Assembly: GCA_937927565.1 (NCBI GenBank)
Contig: CALBDV010000355.1
Coordinates: 1 to 5,290, forward strand
From: an uncultured Holophagales bacterium
Lineage (GTDB): Bacteria; Acidobacteriota; Thermoanaerobaculia; UBA5066
Reading direction: 5' to 3'
DNA: 5,290 nt
The notes beneath the pieces were generated by a model. It saw nothing but the letters and a program-made list of their open reading frames with translations, was not told where the DNA came from and did no database searches. Of the stretch, positions 1 to 5,290 are shown piece by piece (positions within the stretch are counted from its first letter, which is position 1; every line of letters starts with the position of its first letter). The position numbers were made by a program, and so were the translations under genes.

Positions 1-1043
1 GGGTAGGCCATGATGAGGGCGAAGATCCAGAAGATGATGGTGACGATCCGGCGCGTCGGCTGGGTCGTTTCCCGGAGCGTCTGGGTGACCTCGATCCGGC
101 CTTCCTCGACGGCCGTGAAGAACATGCCGACGAGCCTCAGCAGCCACCGCGTGGCGAGGTAGATGAGACCGACGACGGCGAGGTCGGGGAGGGCCTTGAC
201 GGCCGCCATCCCGAGCATCCCGGCGGTCTCGAGGAACCAGGCCCCGAGCTGCTCTCCCCAGGGCCGCGACCACGCGAACCGCTTGAGGACGAAGGTGACC
301 CAGACGTAGAGGAGGATCAGGTCGACGAGCCGCGTCACGAGGAGGAGGACGCGCGTCGTCACGAAATAGAGGCGGTCCTTCTCGAGGAGCGCCTTACCGG
401 GGATCTTCATCGCGCCGAGACGCTCGTGGGCCTTCTCCGCGGCCTTGCGGGCGCCCCAGCGGCGGAGACGTTCCAGGAGGAACAGGAGGAGGGTCACGAC
501 CAGCGTCGCGGCGAGGCTCAGGCCGATCGCCCTGAGGAGGTCGGGGAGGCTCCGCTGCTCCCGCGCCTCGGCGATCGCCTTCTCGAGCCGTTCCGTGACG
601 ACGGCGACGGCCCTGTCCATGGTCTCGCCCGCCCCTTCGTCGAGATCGGCGGGCGTCAGCCCGAACATGCCGCGACCACCGATCATGAAGAGCCGGCCTT
701 CTCCCTCGGACCGAACGGTGACCGCGAGGTCCCGGCCGCGATCGATCGCGGCCTCGATCCGCTCGCTGGCGACGCGAGCCCTCTCCTGGGGCGGGTTCTG
801 GAACAGGACGCCGCGGAGCGTCGCGACCCTCCTGTTCCCGGCCATGACGTGCCCCGGCGGCAGGCTGCCAGGAACGATGGCGGCCGCGGCCGGAGGCGGG
901 GCCGGTGATGGGGCTGCGGCCTCGGGTGGCGCCTGGGCTTCCTCTGCGAGAGAACCCGCCGCCGGCAGGAAAAGGCAAAGCGCCAGGATCCCGGCAAGAA
1001 GCGGGCGGTGCGTGTGGGGCATGCGGAAGGAACTGCGGCGCAT
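1..1043 (-). CDS. MscS-family mechanosensitive ion channel, N-terminal part (runs off left edge)
   Basis: An open frame of 347 codons runs without a stop to the window edge, so the C-terminal part is missing. Translation gives a signal peptide (residues 1-33, hydrophobic core LLAGILALCLFLPAAG, likely cut near SLA/EE), an Ala/Pro-rich linker (about 35-58), and a periplasmic domain of about 100 residues (60-165). Hydrophobic segments follow at about 172-190, 229-252 and 265-306, and one begins at about 331 (TRRIVTIIFWIFALIMAYP). That last stretch, ending in A-Y-P, matches the membrane helix that precedes the pore helix and beta domain in large MscS-like channels. Members of the family open under membrane tension and release solutes on osmotic downshock; inner-membrane location is inferred. 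The pore helix and beta domain lie outside the window, so the family call rests on architecture and this motif. The start at 1043 has a weak GCGAGG upstream; a second ATG at 1022 is possible but would shorten the signal peptide's basic N-region. The gene diverges from pgl. Confidence 0.8.
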   Translation of the reverse strand, partial: MRRSSFRMPHTHRPLLAGILALCLFLPAAGSLAEEAQAPPEAAAPSPAPPPAAAAIVPGSLPPGHVMAGNRRVATLRGVLFQNPPQERARVASERIEAAIDRGRDLAVTVRSEGEGRLFMIGGRGMFGLTPADLDEGAGETMDRAVAVVTERLEKAIAEAREQRSLPDLLRAIGLSLAATLVVTLLLFLLERLRRWGARKAAEKAHERLGAMKIPGKALLEKDRLYFVTTRVLLLVTRLVDLILLYVWVTFVLKRFAWSRPWGEQLGAWFLETAGMLGMAAVKALPDLAVVGLIYLATRWLLRLVGMFFTAVEEGRIEVTQTLRETTQPTRRIVTIIFWIFALIMAY

Positions 1044-1218
1044 GGTCGGGCCTCGCTCGTAGGAAGTGGGAGCCATTTCGGAGCGGAAGTATGCGACGGG
1101 AGGTTCCCCTTCTGGCAGGAACCCTCGGGCGGTGCCGCCGCGGGCAATTCGCGTACGCTCCGGCGGCCGGCCGGTACGATCCCGTCGTGACCCGCTGATC
1201 GCCGACGGTGGGGGAGTC
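1044..1218. promoter_or_regulatory. Divergent intergenic region between the MscS-like gene and pgl
   Basis: This 175-base spacer must hold promoters for both divergent genes. For the minus-strand gene, CATACT (complement of 1088-1093) is a 4/6 match to a -10 box about 45 bases before the ATG, without a convincing -35. For pgl, TACGAT at 1175-1180 is a 4/6 -10 match, also without a good -35. Between them lies a short dyad, GGTTCC (1102-1107) and GGAACC (1118-1123), ten bases apart. It could be an operator or a weak hairpin, but six-base arms can arise by chance. No credible small gene is seen; an upstream in-frame ATG at 1066 would add a low-complexity Arg/Pro/Gly extension not expected in this family. 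Confidence 0.3.
1210..1216 (+). promoter_or_regulatory. Ribosome binding site of pgl
   Basis: GGGGGAG lies just ahead of the ATG at 1219. The spacing is short (two bases), but this purine run supports ATG 1219 over the upstream in-frame ATG at 1066. Confidence 0.5.
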
Positions 1219-1902
1219 ATGAAGCTCGAGGTTCTGGCGAACGCGGATTCGGTAGCCCGGCGCGCCGCCGCGATCATCGCGGCGCAAGCCCGTGTCGCTG
1301 TCGTCGCCCGTGGCCGTTTCCTCCTGGCCGTCAGCGGCGGCCGGACGCCCTGGGTGATGCTCCGCGCCCTGGCGGACGAGGACGTCCCGTGGCCGTCCGT
1401 GCACGTCTTCCAGGTCGACGAGCGGGTGGCTCCCGCGGGACACCCGGATCGCAACCTCACGCACCTCGCCGCGAGCCTGCTGGCCCACGCGCCGCTCCCT
1501 CTCGCGCAGCTCCACGCCATGCCGGTCGAGTCGCCCGGCCTCGAGGCGGCCGCAGCGCGCTACGCGCGAACGCTCGAGGAGCACGCGGGCCGGCCGGCCG
1601 TCTTCGACGTCGTCCACCTCGGCCTCGGACCCGACGGACACACCGCGTCCCTCGTCCCGGGCGACAGGGCCCTCGACGTCTCGGGTGCCGACGTCGCGTT
1701 GACGGGGGTCTACCAGGCACGGCAGCGCATGACACTCACCTATCCCGTGCTGGATCGCGCCCGGCAACTCCTGTGGCTCGTCACCGGGGCCGACAAGGCC
1801 ACGATGCTGACTCGCCTGCTCGCGGCAGATCCGTCGATTCCTGCCGGGCGTGTGCACCAGGGCCGGGCGTTGGTGCTGGCCGACCGTGCAGCTTCTTCCT
1901 GA
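1219..1902 (+). CDS. pgl: 6-phosphogluconolactonase (DevB/Pgl family)
   Basis: The 227-residue product fits the usual 220-260 residue length of cytosolic Pgl, which hydrolyses 6-phosphoglucono-delta-lactone to 6-phosphogluconate, the second step of the oxidative pentose phosphate pathway. Motifs seen, in order: LAVSGGRTP (36-44, phosphate-binding loop), FQVDER (64-69), a D-R-N motif (77-79) in the position of the usual S-N, and LGLGPDGHTASLVPG (134-148). The last contains the conserved catalytic-type His141. R170-M-T-L-T near the C-terminal third and a final P-A-G-R-V-H segment are also typical. These separate it from the related glucosamine-6-phosphate deaminases, which share the fold. The start at 1219 places the family-typical N-terminus MKLEVLANADSVARRAA directly after a purine-rich ribosome site. 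No zwf or gnd is adjacent in the window, so pathway partners are elsewhere or off the edges. The gene is followed by a hairpin at its stop codon and a separate promoter, so it is probably a single-gene unit. Confidence 0.93.
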   Translation: MKLEVLANADSVARRAAAIIAAQARVAVVARGRFLLAVSGGRTPWVMLRALADEDVPWPSVHVFQVDERVAPAGHPDRNLTHLAASLLAHAPLPLAQLHAMPVESPGLEAAAARYARTLEEHAGRPAVFDVVHLGLGPDGHTASLVPGDRALDVSGADVALTGVYQARQRMTLTYPVLDRARQLLWLVTGADKATMLTRLLAADPSIPAGRVHQGRALVLADRAASS

Positions 1903-1912
1903 AGGGAAGAGC
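1891..1912 (+). terminator. Hairpin overlapping the pgl stop codon
   Basis: GC plus TCTTCC (1894-1899) can pair with GGAAGAGC (1905-1912), leaving one bulged T and a five-base loop that contains the stop codon. No U-tract follows, so intrinsic termination would be weak; it may instead mark the 3' end of the message or be incidental. Confidence 0.3.
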
Positions 1913-2017
1913 CCTGCACGCACGGACCGCGACGGATCACGGCGGCTTCGCCCTGAAGGGGGAGCTCGTCGGGCACATCCCGGGTCCGGACGCGAGGTCG
2001 TCGATTCGGACTCGAAA

Positions 2018-2047
2018 TTGACACCACTCGATGGCCCGGATCAGACT
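2018..2047 (+). promoter_or_regulatory. Candidate sigma-70-type promoter for the exported-protein operon
   Basis: TTGACA (2018-2023) is a perfect -35 consensus. It is followed after 18 bases by CAGACT (2042-2047), which matches TATAAT at three of six positions. Transcription would then begin near 2053, which would leave the ATG at 2050 out of the message and fits translation from GTG 2071. The remaining spacer from 1903 holds no credible gene. Confidence 0.45.
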
Positions 2048-2057
2048 GCATGCAGGC

Positions 2058-2065
2058 GAGGAAGA
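2058..2065 (+). promoter_or_regulatory. Ribosome binding site deciding the GTG start at 2071
   Basis: GAGGAAGA sits five bases before GTG 2071. The upstream in-frame ATG at 2050 has no purine-rich site ahead of it, so the GTG is the better start. Confidence 0.6.
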
Positions 2066-2070
2066 TTTCC

Positions 2071-2814
2071 GTGAGAAAGATCGTGCTGCTCCTGCTGCTG
2101 ATGCCCGGATCCCTCCTTGCAGACGAGGTGTTTCTCAAAGGTGGAGGCAAGTTCACCGGCCGGATCACCGAACAGGACGAGGAGAGGATCACGGTGGACA
2201 TCGGAGACGGATCCGTCGGGTTTTCGATGGAGCGGGTCGAACGCATCGTGAAGGGCCTCTCGCCCCTGGACGAATACGACGCGCGAGCGGGCAAGCTGGG
2301 ACCGCAGGATGTCGACGGCTGGCGCAAGCTGGCTCAGTGGGCTACGACGAAGGGGCTTTCGAGGCAGTCGCGGCTGGCCTACGAGAAAGTCATGGCGGTG
2401 GCGCCCGACGACCCGGAGGCGAGACAGGCGCTGGGGTTCGTGCAGCTCGACGGCCGCTGGATGACCGAGGAGGAGAGCTTCCGGGCCCGCGGCTTCGTGA
2501 AGTACGAAGGCGAGTGGATGACGCCCGCCGAGGTGCAGGTGGCGCAGTCCACCGCCACGGCAGAGCAGGCACGCCGGGACGCCGAGAGGCGCGCGATGGA
2601 CGCGGAGGCTGCTGCCGCCGATGCCCAGCAGCGAGCCGAGGACGCCGAGCAGCGCGCTCAGGAGGCTCAGAGCCAGCAGTACAACGACCCCGTCTTCTTT
2701 GGCGGGTTCGGTTATGGCGTGACGACCTGGCCTTCCGCCGGGGGGCCCGTCACCCGGCCGCCGGTGAACAGGCCACCGGTGAACAGGCCGACACCGCGTC
2801 CGATTGGAGGCTGA
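2071..2814 (+). CDS. Exported protein with beta-type N-terminal module, GxW-type repeats and coiled coil; function unknown
   Basis: I cannot name this gene's function. The 247-residue product (GTG start) begins with a clear Sec signal peptide (RKIVLLLLLMPGSLLA, cut likely before D18). Residues 18-60 (DEVFLKGGGKFTGRI, then ITVDIGDGSVGFSMERVERI) look like a small beta-barrel or SH3-like module found at the start of exported proteins in Planctomycetota and Acidobacteriota. Residues about 83-118 resemble a TPR-type helix pair (AYEKVMAVAPDDPEARQALG). Two diverged repeats follow: GFVQLDGRWMTEEE (122-135) and GFVKYEGEWMTPAE (141-154). Residues about 158-203 are an Ala/Glu/Gln/Arg-rich helix, likely coiled coil. 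The tail is Gly/aromatic, then Pro-rich with PVNRP repeated. It is probably periplasmic or envelope-associated. The stop touches the start of the next gene, so the two are probably translationally coupled and may act together. An ATG at 2050 would give a 254-residue version. Confidence 0.85.
   Translation: MRKIVLLLLLMPGSLLADEVFLKGGGKFTGRITEQDEERITVDIGDGSVGFSMERVERIVKGLSPLDEYDARAGKLGPQDVDGWRKLAQWATTKGLSRQSRLAYEKVMAVAPDDPEARQALGFVQLDGRWMTEEESFRARGFVKYEGEWMTPAEVQVAQSTATAEQARRDAERRAMDAEAAAADAQQRAEDAEQRAQEAQSQQYNDPVFFGGFGYGVTTWPSAGGPVTRPPVNRPPVNRPTPRPIGG
2761..2790 (+). repeat. 15-base tandem repeat, two copies, coding PVNRP
   Basis: CCGGTGAACAGGCCA (2761-2775) is followed directly by CCGGTGAACAGGCCG (2776-2790). 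They differ only in the last base, a silent third codon position. The in-frame unit encodes P-V-N-R-P and suggests a recent duplication in the Pro-rich tail of the exported protein. Confidence 0.85.
2806..2810 (+). promoter_or_regulatory. Ribosome binding site inside the upstream gene's end
   Basis: GGAGG lies within the last codons of the upstream gene, three bases before ATG 2814 and six before ATG 2817. The better spacing favours 2817; the difference is one methionine. Confidence 0.6.
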
Positions 2815-2816
2815 TG

Positions 2817-3617
2817 ATGAGCCCGCACAGCGCACTCCGAGGCGGGCGCCCGATGGCGGCGGCACTTCTCGCGGCCCTGCTGGCCGCGCCCGCCGTCATG
2901 GCCACGCCCCCAACGCCAGCAAAGCCGGCGACGCGGACCGCGCCGTCCCCGACCGTAGACGAGATCGTCGCGGGCTACGTGTCGACCCGGGGAGGGATCA
3001 AGAAGCTGAGGTCTCTCCGGACGCTTCGCCAGGAAGGACGCGTCAACGCGGGGCCGGGCCGCGACGGGCTCGTGACACGCGAGATCAAGCGTGGAGGAAA
3101 GATCCGCTTCGAGTTCACCGTCCAGGGCGTCACCGGCGTCCTCGCCTCCGACGGCCAGCAGGGCTGGAAGGTGTACCCGTTCGACGGCGAGATGGGACCA
3201 CAGCCCCTGCCCGATGATGTCGTGATGGAGGCGGCCGAGCAGGCCGACATCGACGGGCCTCTCGTCGACTGGAAGAGCAAGGGGCATCAGGTCGAGCTGG
3301 CCGGCCGCGAAGTCGTCAACGGCCGCGAGACCTACAAGCTGAAGGTCAGCCTGAAGAGCGGGGGTGCGCTCTTCTCGTACCTCGACGTGAAGTCCATGTA
3401 TCTGGTCCGGACCGAATCTACCCGGCAGGTGCGCGGAAGGCCGGTGCGGATCGAGACGACCTTCGGCGATTACAGGAAGTCAGGAGGGATCCTCTTCCCC
3501 CGCCTCGTCGAGGTGAGGGCCGCCGGCCGGCCGCAGGTGCTCCGTCTGGTCGTGGACAAGATCGAGGTCAACCCGCCCTTGAGCGACGCTCGCTTCGCAC
3601 CTCCGGCCGGCAGCTGA
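2817..3617 (+). CDS. Exported LolA-fold / outer-membrane lipoprotein-sorting-like protein
   Basis: The 266-residue product has an N-terminal signal peptide (basic RGGRP, then MAAALLAALLAAPAVMA, cut likely after A29) and a Thr/Pro/Ala linker. From about residue 45 comes a domain with the pattern of exported proteins annotated as outer-membrane lipoprotein-sorting (LolA/LolB-like fold). Landmarks are VDEIVAGYVSTRGGIKKLRSL (47-67), GKIRFEF (94-100), SDGQQGWKVYPFDG (111-124), GPLVDWKSKGHQVELAG (147-163), GRETYKLKV (169-177) and FGDYRKSGGILFPRLVE (216-232). The fold is a half beta-barrel that can hold a lipid or lipoprotein acyl chain. Actual lipoprotein transport is not shown: many such family members have unknown function, and there is no lolCDE nearby. 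There is no lipobox Cys in the signal peptide, so it is likely a soluble periplasmic protein. It overlaps or abuts the upstream exported gene, suggesting a two-gene operon. Confidence 0.8.
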   Translation: MSPHSALRGGRPMAAALLAALLAAPAVMATPPTPAKPATRTAPSPTVDEIVAGYVSTRGGIKKLRSLRTLRQEGRVNAGPGRDGLVTREIKRGGKIRFEFTVQGVTGVLASDGQQGWKVYPFDGEMGPQPLPDDVVMEAAEQADIDGPLVDWKSKGHQVELAGREVVNGRETYKLKVSLKSGGALFSYLDVKSMYLVRTESTRQVRGRPVRIETTFGDYRKSGGILFPRLVEVRAAGRPQVLRLVVDKIEVNPPLSDARFAPPAGS

Positions 3618-3659
3618 CGACGTTCGGGGCCCGCTCGTCCGCGGCTCGCCCCCATGCCC

Positions 3660-3685
3660 TTTCGGGCAGTCGTCGACGCCCGAAA
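3660..3685 (+). terminator. Perfect 8-bp inverted repeat, possible terminator hairpin
   Basis: TTTCGGGC (3660-3667) and GCCCGAAA (3678-3685) are exact complements around a ten-base loop. In the loop, GTC/GAC can add three pairs beyond a bulged A. It lies 42 bases past the operon stop and ahead of the aspA promoter, the right place for a terminator. No T-run follows on either strand, so it may work with Rho, protect the RNA 3' end, or be an operator. Confidence 0.45.
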
Positions 3686-3710
3686 CGTGGCCTCCGCGCG
3701 GGCTGTCCGT

Positions 3711-3719
3711 TGCTATCGT
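3711..3719 (+). promoter_or_regulatory. Candidate extended -10 promoter of aspA
   Basis: TGCTATCGT gives an extended -10 (TGn then TATCGT, four of six matches to TATAAT) about 40 bases before the aspA start. No good -35 is seen at the usual distance, which extended -10 promoters can tolerate. Confidence 0.35.
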
Positions 3720-3746
3720 TCCCGATGGACCAGCAGGAATTTGGCC

Positions 3747-3754
3747 AAGGAGGA
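3747..3754 (+). promoter_or_regulatory. Strong ribosome binding site of aspA
   Basis: AAGGAGGA is a near-perfect Shine-Dalgarno match, five bases before ATG 3760. It fixes the start and suggests high translation. Confidence 0.8.
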
Positions 3755-3759
3755 CCACC

Positions 3760-5166
3760 ATGTCCGACGGCGCTTTTCGGATGGAGCACGATCTCCTCGG
3801 GAACCTCCCCGTACCGGCCGACGCCTACTACGGCGTGCAGACCGCGCGGGCCCTCGAGAACTTCCACATTTCCGGCGTTCCCCTCCACCTCTACCCCGAC
3901 CTGATCCGCGCCTTCGGCATGGTGAAGATGGCCGCGGCGCGCGCGAACTTCGACTGCGGACAGTTCAGCGCCGAGATCCTGAAGGGGATCGAGGGAGCCT
4001 GCCAGGAGCTCATGGACGGGAAGCTCCACGGCGAGTTCCGGCTCGACGTCTTCCAGGGGGGCGCCGGGACTTCGACGAACATGAACGCGAACGAGGTGAT
4101 CGCCAATCGCGCCCTCGAGCTGATGGGGCACGCGAAGGGCGAGTACAAGTTCTGCAGCGCCCACGACCACGTGAACGGCTCGCAGTCGACGAACGACGCC
4201 TACCCGACGTCCCTCCACGTCGGCCTCGCGCTCGGGAACGTCCGGCTCGTGGCGGCGATGAAGGAGCTGATCGCGGCGTTCCGGGCGAAGGGGAAGGAGT
4301 TCGGCGGACACCTCAAGATGGGTCGGACGCAGCTGCAGGACGCCGTCCCGATGACCCTCGGGCAGGAGTTCAACGCCTTCGGCGAGACGCTCGCCGGCGA
4401 GGTCGCCGCCCTCGAGCGGATCCAGAACGTCCTCTGCGAGATCAACATGGGGGCGACGGCGATCGGCACGGGATTGAACGCCCCGGTCGGCTACGCGGAG
4501 AAGTGCACGGCGCACCTGGCGAAGATCACAGGGTTCCCGATCCACCTCGCCGCCGACCTCATCGAGGCGACCCAGGACACCCAGGCCTTCGTCCTCTACT
4601 CGTCCTGCATGAAGAGCCTCGCGATCAAGCTCTCGAAGGTCTGCAACGACCTGAGGCTCCTCTCCTCGGGCCCGCGCTGCGGCTTCCGGGAGATCAACCT
4701 CCCGGCCAAGCAGCCCGGCTCCTCGATCATGCCGGGTAAGGTGAACCCGGTGATCCCCGAGGTCGTCAACATGGTCTGCTTCCGCGTCATCGGCAGCGAC
4801 CTGACCGTTTCCCTGGCGGCCGAGGGGGGGCAGCTCCAGCTGAACGTCTTCGAGCCGGTCATCGCGGCCTGCCTCTTCGAGGCGCAGACGCTCTTCATGA
4901 ACGCGGCGAGGACGCTGCGCGTCCACTGCGTCGACGGGATCACGGCAAACGTCGACGTCATGAAGCACTACGTCGAGTTCTCGATCGGCACGGTCACGGC
5001 CCTCAACCCCGTGATCGGCTACGACAGGGCGACCGAGCTCGCGGCCGAAGCGATGAAGACCGGCAAGGGAATCCTCGAGCTGATCCGCGAGAAGAAGATC
5101 CTCTCCGAGGAGGAGATCGCGCGGGTCCTCGACCCGGCGGCGATGACGGGGGCGAAGGTCTCGTAG
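3760..5166 (+). CDS. aspA: Aspartate ammonia-lyase (aspartase)
   Basis: The complete 468-residue enzyme is a cytosolic homotetramer by family. It converts L-aspartate to fumarate and ammonia, feeding amino-acid nitrogen and carbon into the TCA cycle, or the reverse. Visible landmarks: DLLG and PADAYYGVQT (11-28), the first conserved region GGAGTSTNMNANE (100-112), the STND substrate loop (143-146), MGRTQLQDAVPMTLGQEF (187-204), NMGATAIGTGLN (229-240), and the fumarase/aspartase signature loop GSSIMPGKVNP (320-330). By alignment from memory to Bacillus AspB, the catalytic Ser is S321, with T104, T144, K327 and N329 as substrate contacts. Class II fumarase is the main alternative. The aspartase-type YYGVQT/ENF start, the LELMGHAKGEY segment and Gln191 where fumarases have His (GRTHLQDA) favour aspartase, and E. 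coli AspA also has Gln there. A strong ribosome site and its own promoter candidate suggest independent, high expression. A further start with a strong ribosome site follows 31 bases downstream. Confidence 0.93.
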   Translation: MSDGAFRMEHDLLGNLPVPADAYYGVQTARALENFHISGVPLHLYPDLIRAFGMVKMAAARANFDCGQFSAEILKGIEGACQELMDGKLHGEFRLDVFQGGAGTSTNMNANEVIANRALELMGHAKGEYKFCSAHDHVNGSQSTNDAYPTSLHVGLALGNVRLVAAMKELIAAFRAKGKEFGGHLKMGRTQLQDAVPMTLGQEFNAFGETLAGEVAALERIQNVLCEINMGATAIGTGLNAPVGYAEKCTAHLAKITGFPIHLAADLIEATQDTQAFVLYSSCMKSLAIKLSKVCNDLRLLSSGPRCGFREINLPAKQPGSSIMPGKVNPVIPEVVNMVCFRVIGSDLTVSLAAEGGQLQLNVFEPVIAACLFEAQTLFMNAARTLRVHCVDGITANVDVMKHYVEFSIGTVTALNPVIGYDRATELAAEAMKTGKGILELIREKKILSEEEIARVLDPAAMTGAKVS

Positions 5167-5184
5167 GTCCCGCCGCCGCGAGGC

Positions 5185-5200
5185 GAGGAGGACGACGATG
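5185..5200 (+). promoter_or_regulatory. Strong ribosome binding site and ATG of a downstream gene start
   Basis: GAGGAGGA (5185-5192) is five bases ahead of ATG 5198-5200, only 31 bases past the aspA stop, so a gene cotranscribed with aspA is expected to begin here. The frame from this ATG stays open to the window end (31 codons, MTTIPPTRVSRIARLPDAGG and on). Its third codon positions lack the G/C bias of the neighbouring genes, so the frame as written is doubtful. Confidence 0.4.
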
Positions 5201-5201
5201 A

Positions 5202-5290
5202 CGACGATTCCTCCCACACGGGTATCTCGCATCGCGCGGCTACCTGACGCAGGGGGAGCTCTACCGCCTCGGGGCGATCACGACCGTCTT
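5202..5290 (+). pseudogene. Possible fragment of a DASS/SLC13-type anion transporter (C-terminal-like), runs off right edge
   Basis: In the frame beginning after TGA 5199-5201, the translation includes GYLTQGELYRLGAITTV from 5238 to the end, with G or C in nearly every third position, as in the real genes here. The segment resembles the near-C-terminal G-Y-x-x-x-x-[DE]-x-[WY]-[KR]-x-G region of divalent anion:sodium symporters such as CitT. That is recall, not a search result. No ATG, GTG or TTG start is seen in this frame, and the nearby ATG 5198 with a strong ribosome site is in another frame. Either most of a dicarboxylate transporter has been lost, or there is a frameshift or sequencing error between 5200 and 5238, or the resemblance is chance. 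A transporter for C4-dicarboxylates would fit next to aspA. Confidence 0.3.

Larger units (their letters stand above)
3618..3759. other. Intergenic spacer before aspA
   Basis: This 142-base stretch separates the exported-protein operon from aspA. It contains the inverted repeat and promoter candidate listed separately. No coding signal of its own is convincing on either strand. Confidence 0.6.

Noticed and set aside
426..1062. Plus-strand open frames of 160 and 205 codons opposite the MscS-like gene.
   Set aside because: They are antisense to a frame with a signal peptide and clear membrane helices, and their products are low-complexity without motifs.
394..1923. A 509-codon open frame on the minus strand across the MscS-like gene and pgl.
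   Set aside because: It is in a different frame from the MscS-like gene and antisense to pgl. It is Arg/Gly/Pro-rich with no domain or signal peptide, so it is a GC-driven shadow.
1903..2049. A possible small gene in the pgl-to-operon spacer (for example the frame from 1850 to 2074).
   Set aside because: It starts inside pgl, lacks a ribosome site, and its sequence shows no hydrophobic, repeat or domain pattern.
2031..3617. A 528-codon plus-strand frame that would fuse extra sequence to the LolA-like protein.
   Set aside because: The part before 2814 overlaps the exported protein in another frame and translates to low-complexity Arg/Gly-rich sequence. The real start is at 2814/2817, where a ribosome site and signal peptide occur.
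5191..5207. GAC/GAT triplet run as a microsatellite-type repeat.
   Set aside because: It is only a few imperfect units and is explained by local composition around a ribosome site and start codon.
3568..5232. A 554-codon open frame on the minus strand covering nearly all of aspA.
   Set aside because: It lies opposite a complete, motif-rich aspartase. Its product is a low-complexity run rich in Arg, Asp, Glu, Leu and Val without recognisable domains, as expected from the antisense of a high-GC gene.

Overview
The window is G+C-rich bacterial chromosome with strongly G/C-ending codons, Shine-Dalgarno-led genes and several Sec signal peptides. This suggests a high-GC Gram-negative bacterium. 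A LolA/lipoprotein-sorting-like protein and an exported 'FLKGG...FTGRI' protein are the kind of genes seen in Acidobacteriota, Planctomycetota or Myxococcota; Acidobacteriota is my best guess, from gene content only. I see no mobile element, CRISPR array, tRNA or rRNA.

Layout. (1) 1-1043, minus strand: the N-terminal part of an MscS-type mechanosensitive channel with a signal peptide, a periplasmic domain and several membrane helices. It runs off the left edge before the pore and beta domain. (2) 1044-1218: a divergent intergenic region with weak promoter candidates and a short dyad. (3) 1219-1902, plus: 6-phosphogluconolactonase (pgl) of the pentose phosphate pathway, with all family motifs and probably transcribed alone. 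(4) 1903-2070: a spacer with a hairpin at the pgl stop and a reasonable promoter (TTGACA, 18-nt spacer, CAGACT) for the next unit. (5) 2071-3617, plus: a tightly coupled two-gene unit (stop and start touching). The first gene encodes an exported protein with a small beta-type N-terminal module, a TPR-like segment, two G-x-W-M-T repeats, a coiled coil and a Pro-rich tail. The second encodes an exported LolA-fold-like protein. (6) 3618-3759: a spacer with a perfect 8-bp inverted repeat and an extended -10 candidate. (7) 3760-5166, plus: a complete aspartate ammonia-lyase (aspA), separated from class II fumarase by sequence motifs. (8) 5167-5290: a short spacer, then a strong ribosome binding site and ATG. 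The best coding signal further on is in a different frame and resembles the C-terminal end of a dicarboxylate/anion (DASS) transporter, so this edge may hold a broken gene.

Most of the window is housekeeping: osmotic protection, pentose phosphate metabolism and aspartate/fumarate interconversion. The least understood parts are the two-gene exported unit and the frame conflict after aspA. I found no clear evidence of a wholly new system.
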